Part shown: positions 47,764 to 61,249 of the stretch, piece by piece
How positions within the stretch are numbered: the first letter of the stretch is position 1
How the letters are laid out: each line of letters starts with the position of its first letter
Source of the DNA: Perilla frutescens
Lineage: Eukaryota; Streptophyta; Magnoliopsida; Lamiales; Lamiaceae
Direction: 5' to 3'
DNA: 64,000 nt
Assembly (NCBI GenBank): GCA_026008535.1
Contig: BRKX01000004.1
Span: forward strand, 56,738,501 to 56,802,500
Made by a program: the position numbers and the translations under genes
The notes under the pieces: generated by a model
Told to the model about the DNA's origin: nothing
Databases searched by the model: none
The model's input: the letters and a program-made list of their open reading frames with translations, nothing else

Positions 47764-49148
47764 TGATAGGACGTATTTTACTTGCTTTTATTATTATCTT
47801 TTGGTGTCCTTTCTCCTAATTAATTGCCCTATACTTGCGTATTTTGGAAGAATGATGTGTTTGTTGAGTTGTGTAGGGATGTAGTACAAAGTTGAAGAAA
47901 ATGGCAGGTTTTTGGTGCAAGAAGAAGCTGAGTGAAGAAAGATCAAAATGAGTCTGACAAGACCAGGCCGTAAGGGCTTGCCGCTGAAAAGCTAGAGCGA
48001 GTATCTGGAACCTGGGCCTCTACACGCGTTTTGGGCTTGCAAAATCTGATTCTCGGCCCAAGCCACAACTTGGACGCGGAAATACATTTTTCCACCGCCT
48101 CAATGAAGTTTTTTGCACGGAAATTACTATCTTTATCTAGATTAGGATCTTATTTCCTAGTAGGACTCTATCTTTTTATGGTTAGTAGATATATATTAGA
48201 TTTTTAGCTTATTTTCAAGAGACAATAGAATTCACGCATGCCGCAGCAGTAGAAACGGATTCCAGCAACTTTTATTTCATCTTCTTCGCTGAATTCATCA
48301 TGTACTGCTCGACAATATTTTGGAGGTTTGATTTAATTATGCAATCAAGCTAAGTTCTTTTTTATTCCGGTGACAACTAACGAAGCTCTAGCTTAGCTAA
48401 ACTGTGAGATCTATTTGTGCTTTTATCATTCAATTAATTTGCATGCATTTGTTATTCTTTATATTTCGAGTTGTTAATTGTTTCGATATTGCTAGATAGG
48501 TGCACATATTTAGTAATTCGGAATTAATTAGTAGCCAATTAAACCGGTCATCCGTAATTGTGGTTTAAGTTTAATTAGTGGCGAAACGGTTCTTCAGAAC
48601 TAGGGAGAATAGCAATCTTAATTCAGAGTCCTGCGTCAGAGTTTGTTAATTATGAATTGGGTTCCTCTAGACTTTAAGGATGTCGACTCATTAAACCTAT
48701 AGAGCGTCTTTTGCGGTTGTCAGTCGATTAGGAAAATAATTGGTGAAGCGTCTTCCTGATTATCGAGAAACTACGGAGGAATTAGGCTGCGTCAGTAAGT
48801 GTCTTCGGTAGCTATAACTGATTTGTATGTGTTAATTGAATTAATCTTTGCGTCGAGGATCAGTTTAGGTAAGCTAGGGTGGAGTTAATTGGAATCCGGA
48901 ATATTTCTTCTTATATTTTAAATCCGTTCATTTTGTTAAATCGTGTATTTATTTTCTATTTATTTATTAATTTCGTTCAGTTTATTATAAGCACAAAAAC
49001 CCTTTGGAAAGTTTAGTTATGCATATTGGAAATATAGAGTAATTCTCACCAGTCCCTTGGGAGATGATCTCGCTCATCGTTGTACTCTGCAGTAAGGGCT
49101 TACCGACGGAAGTCGGGACATTTATTTTTGGTGAAAAACGACGCACCA
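47764..49148 (+). repeat. LTR 3 of gypsy array
   Basis: 1385 bp, TGATAGG...CACCA, preceded by the polypurine tract GTGTAGGGGGATT (47751-47763) and followed by AATAT. Confidence 0.9.
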
Positions 49149-49150
49149 AA

Positions 49151-49670
49151 TATTAAATTTAATGGTGGGACACAACAGTGGGTCCTGGAATATGGACTAG
49201 AGGATTGTTGACGTTCTAACATTTCTATATGGTTCATGCAAGTACATGCATCATTTTAATCATGCTCCCGTCTTCATGCAGGACCACTGCTATCTTGAGT
49301 CATGCAGTTGCCACGTCAGCGATCCAAAGAAGCATGCATCTTAAAGCAACTACTATTGATCTTTAGTGTTGTATGGATCTTGAATAAGCACTATAAATTA
49401 GAAAGTAGTTATTAGATCTGGTTTTGTAGTGAGAGAGAATGAAAGCTTTGCTCCATTGTATAAATATAAGCACACAAATATCTTGTATTTTGATCTTGAA
49501 CGATTGAAGAATAAAGACATTTCAATTTCCATAATTCTCTCTATGTTCTTTTATGCATTTTTAAGGATGAGTTCTTGATTTCTACATGGTATCTAGAGCT
49601 GAAAACCTAGATTTGGATATAAAGTCTCTAAAATCTACATCTACGAATCAAACCACCGACTAATTGAGAA
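49151..49670 (+). mobile_element. Copia 5' LTR and primer site
   Basis: LTR from about 49151 (TATTAAATTTAATGGTGGGA, probably TG changed to TA) to 49586. The primer site TGGTATCTAGAGC (49587-49599) is one inserted base away from the usual initiator tRNA-Met site. A TATA-like TATAAATATAAGC lies near 49460. The leader stops near 49665 and RNase H sequence of another Copia follows, so the element is truncated. It may belong with the pol remnant at 57120-60534; this is a guess. Confidence 0.6.
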
Positions 49671-50133
49671 AATGGTTGAGTTAAATTTATTATCTCAATC
49701 CAAATATGCAAAGAATCTTGTCAAGAAGTTTGGTCTGGAGAACTACAATCACAAGAGGATTCCTATTGGGAAATTAATAAAGATCACCAAGGATGATGTT
49801 GGAACTGAAGTTGATCAAACTCTATACAGACGCATGATTGGAAGCTTACTATATTTGACTGCAAGCCAGCCTGATATAGCATTCATTGTTGGGGTTTGTG
49901 CTAGATATCAAGCATGTCTTAAGGAAAGTCACATGAAGGCTGTAAAAATATCATCAAATATGTCAATGGAACAACTGAATATGGACTCTGGTATTCTAAT
50001 GACACGAATTCAAGCATTGTGGCTTATAGTGATACAGACTGAGCAGATTTTCTAAATGTCAGAAAAAGCACATCAGGTGCTCGTTTCTTTGTAGGAAATA
50101 ATCTTTTTTTCTGGTTCAGCAAGAAACAAACAC

Positions 50134-53100
50134 CACTACGAAAAACAACTATGACAATGGTTTTTTAACCATTGTGTAGGCAGATAGAAAATTGTAGTCT
50201 TAGCCACTATTGTAAATTTTACACACACACAGACAATGGTTATAAACCGTTGTAAATTAACAACTGTTCTTAGAACCGTTGTAAATCTGTTCACCTTGTG
50301 TTGTTTGATGAATAAAATGGCAATTGCTTACAAAAATAACTGTTGTAACATAGCAATGGTAAGTCTAAGACTGTTGTAAAGTTACAACAATATGAAATAA
50401 ACCGTTAATTTACAACAATTTTAGTTAAAACCGTTGTAGTGGGACAACAGGTCTTTTAAAACTGTTGTGAATTTACAGTGGTTTTAACTAAAATCTTTGT
50501 GAAGTTACAACAACTTTGTTAAAATCGTTGTAAATTTACTATAGTTTTAAAAAAACCATTGTAAATTTTTTGTTGTCGAAAAAGATCACAACGGTTTTTT
50601 AAAATATTTGTTATCTTTGTATTTCGAATTTTTAATTTTTTAATATAAAATTTGTAAAATCAGTAATTAATAAAATAGTTACATTAAACCAAGCATAATG
50701 CAAAAGATAATTAACCATCCAAAAAATAATATATCTCGATACAAAAGCATCCAAAATACAATATATTTCGATATAAAGTCATCCAAAATACAATAATATC
50801 TAAATACAAAACTTATCTAAAAATATCACAATCTTCGATCCAACATGGCATGTCTAATGTTCAATTACAAAAAGTGCATACGCTTCTCCTATAATCATCA
50901 CCCAAGGAAAGCGCCTCGACATCATTTTAAGTTCAAACATCACCATCTCCTAAACCAATCAACATCGATACAATTTGAATCTCACCATATATTTTTAAAC
51001 TTCAATACTTAAAAAAACCACCAATTCTAATTCTAAAAAAAATATTAGAAATTTCATTAAGTGTATTCAGGTCAATTTAGAATATTGCGATGATTATTAG
51101 CAAATTATGTTAATAGCCAGCCATAACAATTTTTAGGTATAACAAATAATCACAATAATTTTTTGGCATATCAGAACAAAAAAATTTAAGCATGACAAAT
51201 TATTTTTAGGCATAACAAATAATCACAACAATAAGATAATGACCTCATATTTTTAGGCATAATAGATACTAACATGCATAATTTATCTTTGTCAACACAC
51301 CAGGATAAAACAAGACCAATTTCCTTTCCAAGAGCATTAATAATCTTTCATCAAAAAGATCCTGCAAAAAAAAAAAACACGTCTTTACAATGACAATTTG
51401 AATATTTCATTCACAAGATCTTTAATCTCAAATTGTAGGTCTTAGTTTACATTTTGGAATGTCTATGATGTTATTTGTCTGTCAAACAAAATGTGCAAAC
51501 AATTGATCCATAAGAATTCGGATGATTAAATGATCCCTTAATTGTGAGTTACTTGTCAACTTTATAAGTCTTACAAGTTACAATCATGAGCTTGAAACAA
51601 AAATATGTCCTTTTTTCAGCATAATTCTGAAAGCACCTATCTTTTGCTACTATATTCTGAAGATGGTGATGGCACTTTCAATTATACATTGATGTTAATC
51701 TTTTCTCTGTTTCTCATCTTTGTGATTTCCCTTTTTGTTGCTCAAGTTCCTAATATTAGGTAATCATAACTTTAATACATTGAAGAAATTAATACAGTGC
51801 TATTGAAAGATGATTTTGAAGGTTAAATATTGCAAAAGAAGCTACTGCTTTCCTAAGTATATTCTTTCCAACTTATTCAAACTTCAGATAAGAAGCAGAT
51901 ATTGTTCCAGATTTCTCATGCTTAAAATAGGCAACAACTCTTAGGCACACATGGTTCATATCAGAGAACTAGATTACATTAAATGTATTCTAGTAACAGA
52001 TAGGTGTGCTGCAACCTTCTATGCATTTATAACACTTAAGATCATGTAGTTTTAACTGAAAGAACACATGCATATTTAAGCGCATGTAAGCATGATTTAA
52101 ATTCTCTGGCATCATATAACACAATTATACAATGTCTCCAAACTGCAACAGAAAACAGAGGTAAAAGCAAGGCAGGACTGGGGCTTAAGTAGACATTCCA
52201 GCACACTAGCCAAACTAGTTTACTTAGACATTGTTAAGCAGCAGGTAGAAAAAAGAAACATAGCAAATAAGGTAACTTGTAGCCAAAAAGAGAGAACTCA
52301 AGATCAGAAATAGGCTAGGGACTACAACTTAATTAAACCACAACATCATAGCATGGGATTAATCGAGCTACCAATAACTGACTACACAAAACATAATTAA
52401 ATCTGCAAGATTTCATATTTCAGATATGAGATGAGAGCAACCATAGATTTGCTTTTGTTTCAAGCTAGCACATGAGAAAATTGAATGAAAATTAAATGAG
52501 TCACAACCACATATTGATGAGTTCCATAACCAGGCTCACACCAAATCCATTAAGAATATAGAACTATAAATGAGCTGATACAGAACATAAAATATAGATT
52601 TCGAAAGTCCTTCTAAAGAATTGAAGCAAAGTGTCTAACTTCAGTAAAGTAAGATATAGTGATAAGAGATATCTCTGAACTGCTTTTAATGTCATTGACA
52701 ACGGGATCACTTTATAGTTTCTTTGAGAAACTATAAATAGCTTATGCTTGAAATTACCTAGAATTCAATACTGATCTCCAACACAAGCAGTTTATAAGGA
52801 CTTTTAGAAACTACTGGAGTAAAGACATTACAAAATTATCAACTACTCTGCAAAGTTTGATTATTGTAAGAGGATTTTTTAGATATTTTTTGTTGCATGT
52901 ATATATATTTATTTCTTGGATTTTGTACATACATATATATATATATATTCATTGTTACCGTGTTACGTATGTGTTTAATTGGTTATATATGGATTTGCAA
53001 GCTTGAGATTGATGAAGAAGTAGAATAATTAAATCTGATATATAGGTCATATGCTTATGAAACTGGGAATAATATATCAAAATTGGCACACAAACCTAAA

Positions 53101-54765
53101 TCAAAGTTACAATAAAAAAATAGAGAAATAACAAGTTATTTACCCCAAAAGCTTTTACAGGTATCTGCAAAAAATCTTTCAACTCATTATTTCTTTCTTG
53201 AGAAAAGCTAAAGTATATAACATTAATATTAATAAAACAAGAATGAGTTGTATATAAACTAAATCCCCAGTTCACCAAAAGAAAAGGGGGTTAGGAATAT
53301 ATGTAAGGTGTTGAGTAAAAGCAAGGAAGCTACACCTTAGAATATCATTCTCACGATAAATAACATGTTACAAGAGTATTCAAGATAAATTCTCCAAAGA
53401 GAAATGACCACCATAGTCCAACCAAATCGACAACAGATCATCACAAACATCAATCAAACCCAGAATATTCAAGCATTCGTATGTCACTGTAATCATAAAG
53501 ATGTTGCATATAAAGTCAGAACAATATATGAAAGTCATCTAACCAGCTCGGGAGGGGGGATAGGAAGAGCAATAAATTAAGTCGATAACGTCAACTCTTA
53601 AGATGTTAGCAGAGAGCATCACAAACCATCACAATGTTATTATAATGTTATCTCACACAAACTAAACATACCAACTAGTGTCAGGCATCTAGGCTAGAGA
53701 TCTTGTACTATTAATTCTACTATATTACTTGCATCGATCCAGAATTATGTAATACGAGCTGGAAATTTTAATTAAAACACATTAGGGTGAAAGTGTCTAC
53801 ACCAAAACAGAACTAAAAATACAAAGGAACACTACTCTGCATCAATTATGTGCTTACACCAAAACAGAACTCAAAATACAAAGGAAAACTGAATATCAAT
53901 ATACCACAACAACACACCACCATCAAAATTGAAAAATAAATAAATAAGCCCTAAAAATAATTAAAACAAAATGAATCAATACCTGTCATAAAATCATTGG
54001 CCAGGGCTCATCACCGGTGATGAAGCTTGATGGAGATTGGGCTTGTGGTCTTGGCGGTGATAAAGCTCGTCTCACTCTTCCTCAGGGTTGCTTCTGGCTT
54101 CTGTGGTGAGTGAGAGTGGCAATTACGGGTTAGGAAATATGGAGGAATGAGTGATGGTAGATATTGAACCCTAGCCGCCTCGAACCTCCCTTGAGCCCAA
54201 TTCAAACTTTGAAGAATCACCGGTCAGGTCGCTGAAAGAAAGTTATGTGCTCATAATGGAGGGGTGAAAATCGGCGGTTCGGGTGTAGGAAGAGGAGTAG
54301 TTGGCGGTGGAGCAGTGACCACTGAGGAGGCATAGTGGAGACAGGTGGAGGAGTTAAAATCGGAGGTGGCATTGCCGTTGTTGGTGGAGAAGAAATGTGA
54401 CTGTGTGAGAGAAAATTTCACTAGAATCTTCTGAGTTTAAGCATAAATTGTGCGTGAATTGAAGAATTGAAGAAGAAGAAAGCATAAGGCTTTCAAATTG
54501 AAGAAAAGAAGGCAGCGGCTGGAAGGAGAGCTAGGGCGGAAGTCTCAATTTTAAAGTTAGTTTTTTTATTTTTTTTATTAATTAAAAAATAATTTACAAA
54601 GATTTTATATGCATTGTTGTCTTTGTAGGGATAAACACAACAACTTTTTAAAAAGTGCTCATACTCAATGGGTTTTCGACAAAACCGTTGTAATTTCGGA
54701 CTTCACAACAGTTTTTTCAGAAAATCATTGTTGATCTTGTGTTAGCTTAATCTGTTTTTGTAGTA
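50134..54765. mobile_element. CACTA element, non-autonomous, nested in Copia RNase H
   Basis: Left terminus CACTACGAAAAACAACTATG (50134). Right terminus CTGTTTTTGTAGTA (to 54765), a close inverted match. Both ends carry dense subterminal repeats of AACCGTTGTAAATT and its complement (50140-50600 and 54600-54750). The 4-kb interior has no transposase frame. A less AT-rich part at about 54000-54540 might be an old exon (TNPA-like or captured). A clean 3-bp target duplication cannot be read. Confidence 0.75.
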
Positions 54766-55356
54766 GTAAGAATAGTATTTCTCTATCAACAACTGAAGCC
54801 AAGTACATTGCAGTAGGAAGCAGTTATACTCAGATTGTGTGGATTCTACAGATGTTGAAAGATTATCAAACTGCACACGATGTCCTTATTCTATTTTGTG
54901 ACAACATGAGGGTAATCAACATATCAAAGAACCTAATCCAACATTTAAGAACTAAACACATTGATAAGTTCTGCATTGGGTCTTTGCATCTACCATTAAT
55001 CAGCCTAATAGTTTGTGAGTATGTTTATTTCACACTCAATAGGACAAAGAAGACTCCTTGCAAAGAAAAGGCTGATTTGGAGAATATGTGAAAGAAGTTC
55101 ACTAAAGATGTCCATAAACATTCCCTTGAAGATGTTCATGTACTTTGTTTGTACTGGCTAGTTTGTGACTCTGCAAATTCAAAAGACTAACTTCAGATTT
55201 GGTGGATTTCACTCCAAAATTTTATGTCTAACGGATACTATTGCGATGTCACAAAAGATGGATGATCTCTTTAAAAGATCATAAACTTAATCAATTTGCA
55301 ATTCTCATATTCTGATAACCTGACTATCGTCTTTTTGCTCTCTCTCTTTCTCCAAA

Positions 55357-56255
55357 ATGTCTTGTCGTTATTTCTGCTACTACCAAACTTCTCTTTCTAT
55401 TCTCTCAAATCTTCAAATGGCTTCTAAAAGAAAAGCACTCGCAAAGCCTAGAATGAAGTCCGGAAAGGTCACATATGTTAGTAAAACTATTGATGAAGAT
55501 ACAAGACTTGATGATTTTGATTATCAAGTTCTTAGTCTCGACTCAAAGAAACAGAAGGTTCCAATGGTTGTTAGTGAATTTTACTGCAACCTTACTAAGG
55601 ATATGGATGATCCCACTTCTGAGAACTATTAGAAGATGTTTGTGAGGGGAGAAATGATTGAGTTCTCTCCATGGTTGATCAATAAGCATATTTGATCAAC
55701 AATTGAGGAAGATATAGTAGAGGTCACAGAGTGGGGCATGATAGTTGTTGAACTCACAGGCGGTGAGTTTGATTATTGGCCTATCAACTCGCAGACGATT
55801 CTACAAGCAAGCTGACTTCAACTTGAAAAGCTCTGTTTAGAATAGCAATTCACAGCTGGGTTCTAGCTACACCGCACATGTATGAATCAAAACCAAGAGA
55901 GGTTCATATTTCATGTTGGAATAGGAAGAGCATTCAACTTCAGAGAGTTTGTCTTCAACAAAATCGTTTCTCTGGCTAAGAGTGAGTTTATCAAAGCTCT
56001 GATTGTCTATCATGTACTCATCTACGGGATAATCAAGAAGTAAAGAAAGAATATTGCAACCAGAATGGATTCTGTTGTCAAGCCTAAGAAGCCATTAGGC
56101 ATGAAAGATTCTTCTGACCTGCCTTCTTTCACAAGAGAGCACATTTGAGCTCAAATTCAGAAATTCGTAAGCTTAAAGAAGGATTTAGATCAAGCATCAA
56201 CATCCTCCACTCCCATAATCTATGTGCATCAAAAGATAAAGATAAAGATAAATGG
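55357..56255 (+). pseudogene. Post-pol reading frame of second Copia
   Basis: It opens with a Lys-rich start (MASKRKALAKPRMKSGK at about 55417). MFVRGEMIEFSPWLINKHI (about 55636) is the counterpart of YYVRGHWFSFSPAVINEYLG in the first Copia. Several stops interrupt it. It continues recognisably to the polypurine tract. Confidence 0.5.
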
Positions 56256-56261
56256 GGAGAT

Positions 56262-57095
56262 TGTTAGTGTTATGCTTTGCACTAAGCAGTTTATCAAGTC
56301 TTGTACTTTGCACTTGCAATAGTATTTTATTGTCATGATCTGTATGGCATAAATCAACACTGAGTATTTGGTTTTTCTAAGTACTATACATGTTGTACTA
56401 GACAACATTCACAAGGATGTGCAAGAACGTGATCAGAACTTTAATGAAGATGGCTCAATCATGAAAACGGGATTGAGCTGAAGATGAAGACAATTGTGCA
56501 TCGAGACACAACTAAAATTGTTCAATACACTGAGTATTGCCAGCTAGCTTAAGTGATAGCCAAAAGTCAATTTGTGAATATACATGCCATTCCACAGTGC
56601 TACCTGAAGTGATGGTTCAAGATCAATATGTTCATGGCAAAGTTCAAGGAATGTTTGCATGAACATATTCTATCCAGATTGTTCTTCCAAGATCATTGAA
56701 GTCATTTAAAGTTTACAAATCAAGAAGAGATTCAAGATCATTCTAGAAGGTGTCTTAATTAGCTTGGAGAGCACGTGATTGAAGATAAAACAAAAGTCTA
56801 AAGATGGAAGAGTTCTAACATGACAAGTTAAGTCATTGGGTTTAATTTCAATAAGGAAAGTTTACATATTAGATGTCTGATGGGATTATGACTTCTGTTT
56901 CCATGTGAAAGCTATGCTGTCATCTATAAATGGCTTGGAATCAGACTTGTAAGAGTGACACACCGAATAGAGAAATATTGCACTAAATATTTCAAGAGCT
57001 CTAATTATTTTGAGCCTCATAGTTTCGATCGCGCGTTTAGGCTAGAGTTTAGTGTTCTAGTCATTGTATATTTAGAAGGAGGCTGACTAAAGAGG
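56262..57095 (+). repeat. 3' LTR of second Copia
   Basis: It starts TGTTAGTGTTATGCTTTGCA after AATGGGGAGAT. The start is related to that of the first Copia LTR. A TATA box (CTATAAATGGC, about 56929) is followed by the usual leader-like tail. The right end is approximate. Confidence 0.6.
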
Positions 57096-57119
57096 AAAAA
57101 TGGAAACTGAAATGTTCTC

Positions 57120-60100
57120 ATTGTTGAAGCAATGGAAATGAAAAGGAAGAATGTTTTGAGTTAGTTAGTATCCCTGATTGGTATAAAAAAAATTCAAGTC
57201 TGATAAGATAAATAGAGCTAAACTACATTGAAAATGAGGATCATGCTAGTATGAAAGATGAGTGTGCTTCACAACACAATGATTTTTTGAATGAGATTAA
57301 CAAAATCATTAAAGTAGAGGTGTGGCCAAATACATTGGGAACTATATGCATAAATTTGGGAATGAGAATAGTGTCATAAATTATGCACACCTAGTTGAGT
57401 TTGATAAAAAAGATGATGGATAGAAGTAATATATGATGCATTATACCTTTGGAATTATGAATAATATACACAAGGATGAGTGAATTATTGACTCCTGGGA
57501 TACTATTCACACGTGTTGTAATGTAGTACTTATACAGATATTGAGAAAGTTGGAAGAACCATAAATAATTTATCTACCAGATGGTTCTAGTGTTATGAAA
57601 GATTACTTAGGGGAGGTGTAGCTAACATAAAATATTATGTTGAATAGGGTTCTTTTTTATCCATCTTTCATCCATAATCTGATATTAGTTGGTGAATTAA
57701 CAAAGGATATTGAAGGAGTGGTGTTCTTCATACCTATACATTGTCTCATACAAAGTCATAAACATGACCAATTTATTGGCATTGGTTAACTAAATGGGAA
57801 GCTATATGTTATACAACATGCTACTGCATAATTAGTTTACTCCAATCACATCTCATCCAAACTCACTATGAAGCAATGGCATGAACTTTAAGGACATCTA
57901 TTTGTTGGTGTCGTGAAACACTTGCGGCATCTCAAAATGATAAGGCGTAATTCTAGTTTTGTTGATTTCAGAGATTGTGATATCTGCTATAAATCTAAAC
58001 AACAAAAGCTATCATTTCATATACTAAACAAGAGAAGTCAAATTCCTTTTGAACTCATACATGTAGATGTATGGGGACCATTATCTGTTATATGACAACG
58101 GGTAGGTACACCTGATTTTGCAGATATTTCTCACTATGGTGCAAACTCAATTTCACACCAAGGTTCATACTGTAAAGATAGACAGTAGAACTGAATTCAC
58201 AAATGCTCACATTTAATCTTTATTTCACGAAAATGGGATTCTACATCAAAGAAGTCGTGTCTATTCTCCCCCAACAGAATAGGGTGGTTGTAAGAAAGCA
58301 TAAGAATCTTCTCCAAATTGCTCGAGCACTGACATTTCAAAACAAGTCGCCAAGTAAGTTTTGGCCTTATTCCATTTTGCATGCAACCTGATTGATTAAT
58401 AGAACACCAACTATGGTATTTGATTAGATTACACCTTATAAACTCTTACTTCATAAAACTCCTTCATGCTCCACTTTATATCCATTTGGTTGTCTTGGTT
58501 ATGTAGCTAATACATCACCTTTTATGTCTAAGTTTGATAACAGAAGTCACAAATGTGTTTGTCTAGGCCATGGTGCTAACCGTAAGGGTTTTATTCTTTA
58601 TAATCTTGATTCATATAGAATTTTCATCTCTCGAGATGTTTTACTCTTTAATGATATATTTCCTTTGCAATTGCCAGATCATTCACCTTCTTTACATTTC
58701 CCTTCTTTTATAGATTTCACTATTCCTTCTCCACACATACCTACTGCTCATGTCTCTCCTTCCTTGATCTCTCTTTCTCCTTCTCTAGACTCTTCTTCTC
58801 TTTCTCTTCCTTCTTTGACTGAATCATCACATGCTTTCCCTCTTCACAAGAGTACAAGACCTTATCTCCCTCCTCCATATCTGTAAGATTTTGTATGTTC
58901 TTCATCATTGGAACATAATTTATCTCTCACCACATTTACGTCTTTGTCTCCTCATACATTTCCTTATCAGTTTTCTCCTAGCCTTTCTTCCATTTTCAAT
59001 GTATTTCTTGCTAATGTCCATAGTCTACAAGAACCATCATCTTATATAGAAGCCAGTAACTTTGTAGAATGGACAGAAGCTATGCAAAGTGAGCTTGATG
59101 CTCTTGATCAAAATCACACATGGAAACTCACTACTTTATCCCCTCGAAAACACACTATTGGTTCTAAGTGGGTATATAAGGTGAAGCTTAAGGTCGATGG
59201 GACATTTGAATGCTTTAAGGCTTAACCGCTTGCTAAAGGATATAAGCAAGAGTATGAGGTTGATTACCATGAGGTTTTCTCTCTGGTTTCCAAGCTTGTG
59301 ACTGTGAGGTTGTTTATTGCTCTCGCTACTCATCATATGTGAGCTTTGGAGCAGATTGATGTAAATAATGTCTTTCTTCATGGATTTCTCTTTGATGTGA
59401 TCTATATGATTCCATCTCAAGGCCATCTCAATGCCAAACCTAACCAAGTATGTAAACTCATTAAAAGTCTCTATGGCCTCAAGCAGGATTCCCGGCAATG
59501 GAAACATGAGCTTTAATTAGCACATGCTTGCTTTTGGTTTCTCTCAGTCTTCAAACGATCATTGTCTTCACCAAAGGTTTTGGTGCTTCATTTATAGATG
59601 TTATTGTCTATGTTGATGACATACTCCTCATTGGGCTTGATGCTCATGTTATTTCTCTTCTCAAGAAATCTCTTCATCAAGCTTTTACCATCAAGGACCT
59701 TGGACCCGCTAGCTATCTCCTTGGTGTCGAGATCGCTAGGGGTTCGAGTCGCACGTATCTTAATCAACAGAAATACGTTCTTGGTTTTATTCAATATGTT
59801 AGGCTTCTAGGTTGCAAGCATTTTTCTACTCCATTGCCTCTTGGGATTCATCTCTCTGTTGATTCCACTGATCTCTTGATCCAACCTGATCAATATCGGC
59901 AGCTTATTGGTTAATTACTATATCTTAACATTACTCGACCCGACAGATCTTACGTCATCTAATAACTTAGCTAGTTTTTGTCCTCTCCTCGTCAATCCTC
60001 TTAGGATGTTGCACCGTATGTCTTGTGATATCTCAAAGGCAGCCCTTCTTCTGGGATCTTCTTTCTCTCTTCTTTCTCCCTCACTATAAGTGTTTTTTGT

Positions 60101-60534
60101 GACGCCGATTGAGGCTCTTGTCCTGATTCTCGGCATTCTCTCATGGGGTATTGTATTTTTTTGGTGATTCTCTCATTTTGTGGTGGTGTAAGAAACAACA
60201 CACAGTTACTATGTCCACTGTCGAGGTTGAGTATCGCAGCCTTAGCTCCACCGTATTAAAGCTCTTATGGATTTTGTATTTGTTGAAGGACTTCCATATT
60301 TCTCCTCATTTGCCTTTATCACTTCACTGAGACAATTAAGTTGTTGTCCATATTACCAAAAAATCAAGTCTTTCAGGAGCGTACAAAACATTTAGATTTA
60401 GATTATCATTTTGCTCATGAATATTATTGCAATAGCTTCTTTTTCCCGGTCTATATTTCTTCATATTTTCAGCTCGCTCACCTTTTCACCAAATCCTTAC
60501 CAGCTTCTCGGTTTCGTTTCTTTCTTTCCTATAC
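57120..60534 (+). pseudogene. Third Copia pol remnant
   Basis: Gag end and pre-integrase domain with CDICYKSKQQKLSF and ELIHVDVWGPLS (57975-58090). The integrase core is decayed. SHKCVCLGHGANRKGFILYN lies at 58545. Reverse transcriptase has WTEAMQSELDALDQNHTWKL (59070) and IVYVDDILLIG (59605). RNase H traces continue to HLFTKSLPASRFRFFLS (60480-60530). Many stops and shifts. The family differs from the other two (IVYVDDILLIG, not IYVDDIVFGS). No LTR is recognised on the right because an inverted-repeat element begins immediately. Confidence 0.75.
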
Positions 60535-61005
60535 AAATCACCACGTTTTCACCATTTTGTAAATTAGACACCACATTTAAATCTAGCCAATTACAACACC
60601 ACGTTTTAATTTGTATGTGATTAAACATTCCCAATTTTTCCGGTGAGTTAAATATGACGCATTTGGCCTGAAAATCACGTTGACAGCCACATCAACACAC
60701 ACGTGTAACAAATGACGCCGTTTTTGGTACTTTCTCTTCTTTTTTTATTGAAAAAAAAATCATTTTTATATAATTATTTATTTCTAAAATAGAAAATATA
60801 TTGAAAAAACTAATAAAATCGACGTTGTTTGTTACATGTGTGTGTTGATATGGTTGCCAATGTGGTTTTTAGACCAAATACGTCATACTTAACTCGCCGA
60901 AAAAATTGAAGATGTTTAATCCCAAACAAATTAAAACGTGATTTTGTAATTGACTAGATTTAAACGTGGTGTCTAATTTGCAAAAAAGAGTAAATGTGGT
61001 GATTT
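60535..61005. mobile_element. Long inverted-repeat (foldback/MULE-like) element
   Basis: Two arms of about 190 bases (60535-60730 and 60818-61005) are near-complete inverted copies. Outer ends are AAATCACCAC and GTGGTGATTT. The arms share TTAGACACCAC, ACACGTGTAACAAA and GACGCATTTGG-type blocks. The centre is AT-rich with no coding sequence. It could be a MULE-type MITE or a foldback element; no target duplication is visible. Confidence 0.65.
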
Positions 61006-61249
61006 ATTTAACAATTAATCCTTTTATTTTTCCGAAACATTATACATAAAGAAAATAACATGCACTCAATAGATAACAAATGATATATTAAATAAGTACA
61101 TATTTTAAAAATTCTAAAACTAGAAAATTGAAAGTAAATATTAGAATTACTAATATTATTAAGATATATAATACCTTTTAAATTTATCAATTTATGTATA
61201 ATTAATATCAAAATTATAAATCATAAATTATAAATATAGTATATATATA

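Larger units (their letters stand above)
38839..49148 (+). mobile_element. Tandem LTR-gag-LTR-gag-LTR array of a pol-less Ty3/gypsy element
   Basis: Three LTRs (38839-40217, 43409-44572, 47764-49148) alternate with two internal regions that encode only gag. The whole array is flanked by the identical 5-bp target duplication AATAT (38834-38838 and 49149-49153), so it sits as one insertion. The primer site matches the 3' end of tRNA-Asp, as in Athila/Tat elements. Gag is followed directly by the GACGTTAAATAAG...GCGCTTCTCGGGAGGCAACCC region that in Athila-like elements lies after pol, so protease, reverse transcriptase, RNase H and integrase are all missing in both copies. It must depend on another element for mobility. 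Confidence 0.9.
49671..57095 (+). mobile_element. Ty1/Copia fragment split by a CACTA element
   Basis: The end of reverse transcriptase and start of RNase H run from 49671 to 50125 (LLSQSKYAKNLVKKFG ... SLLYLTASQPDIAF). The coding sequence stops at WFSKKQ and resumes at 54769 with NSISLSTTEAKY, exactly where the protein should continue. RNase H ends near 55100. An extra post-pol frame follows, then the polypurine tract AATGGGGAGAT and an LTR from 56262. Gag, protease, integrase and most of the reverse transcriptase are absent. Confidence 0.8.

Noticed and set aside
56929..56940. CTATAAATGGC as a host gene promoter
   Set aside because: It lies inside a Copia LTR, where a TATA box is expected.
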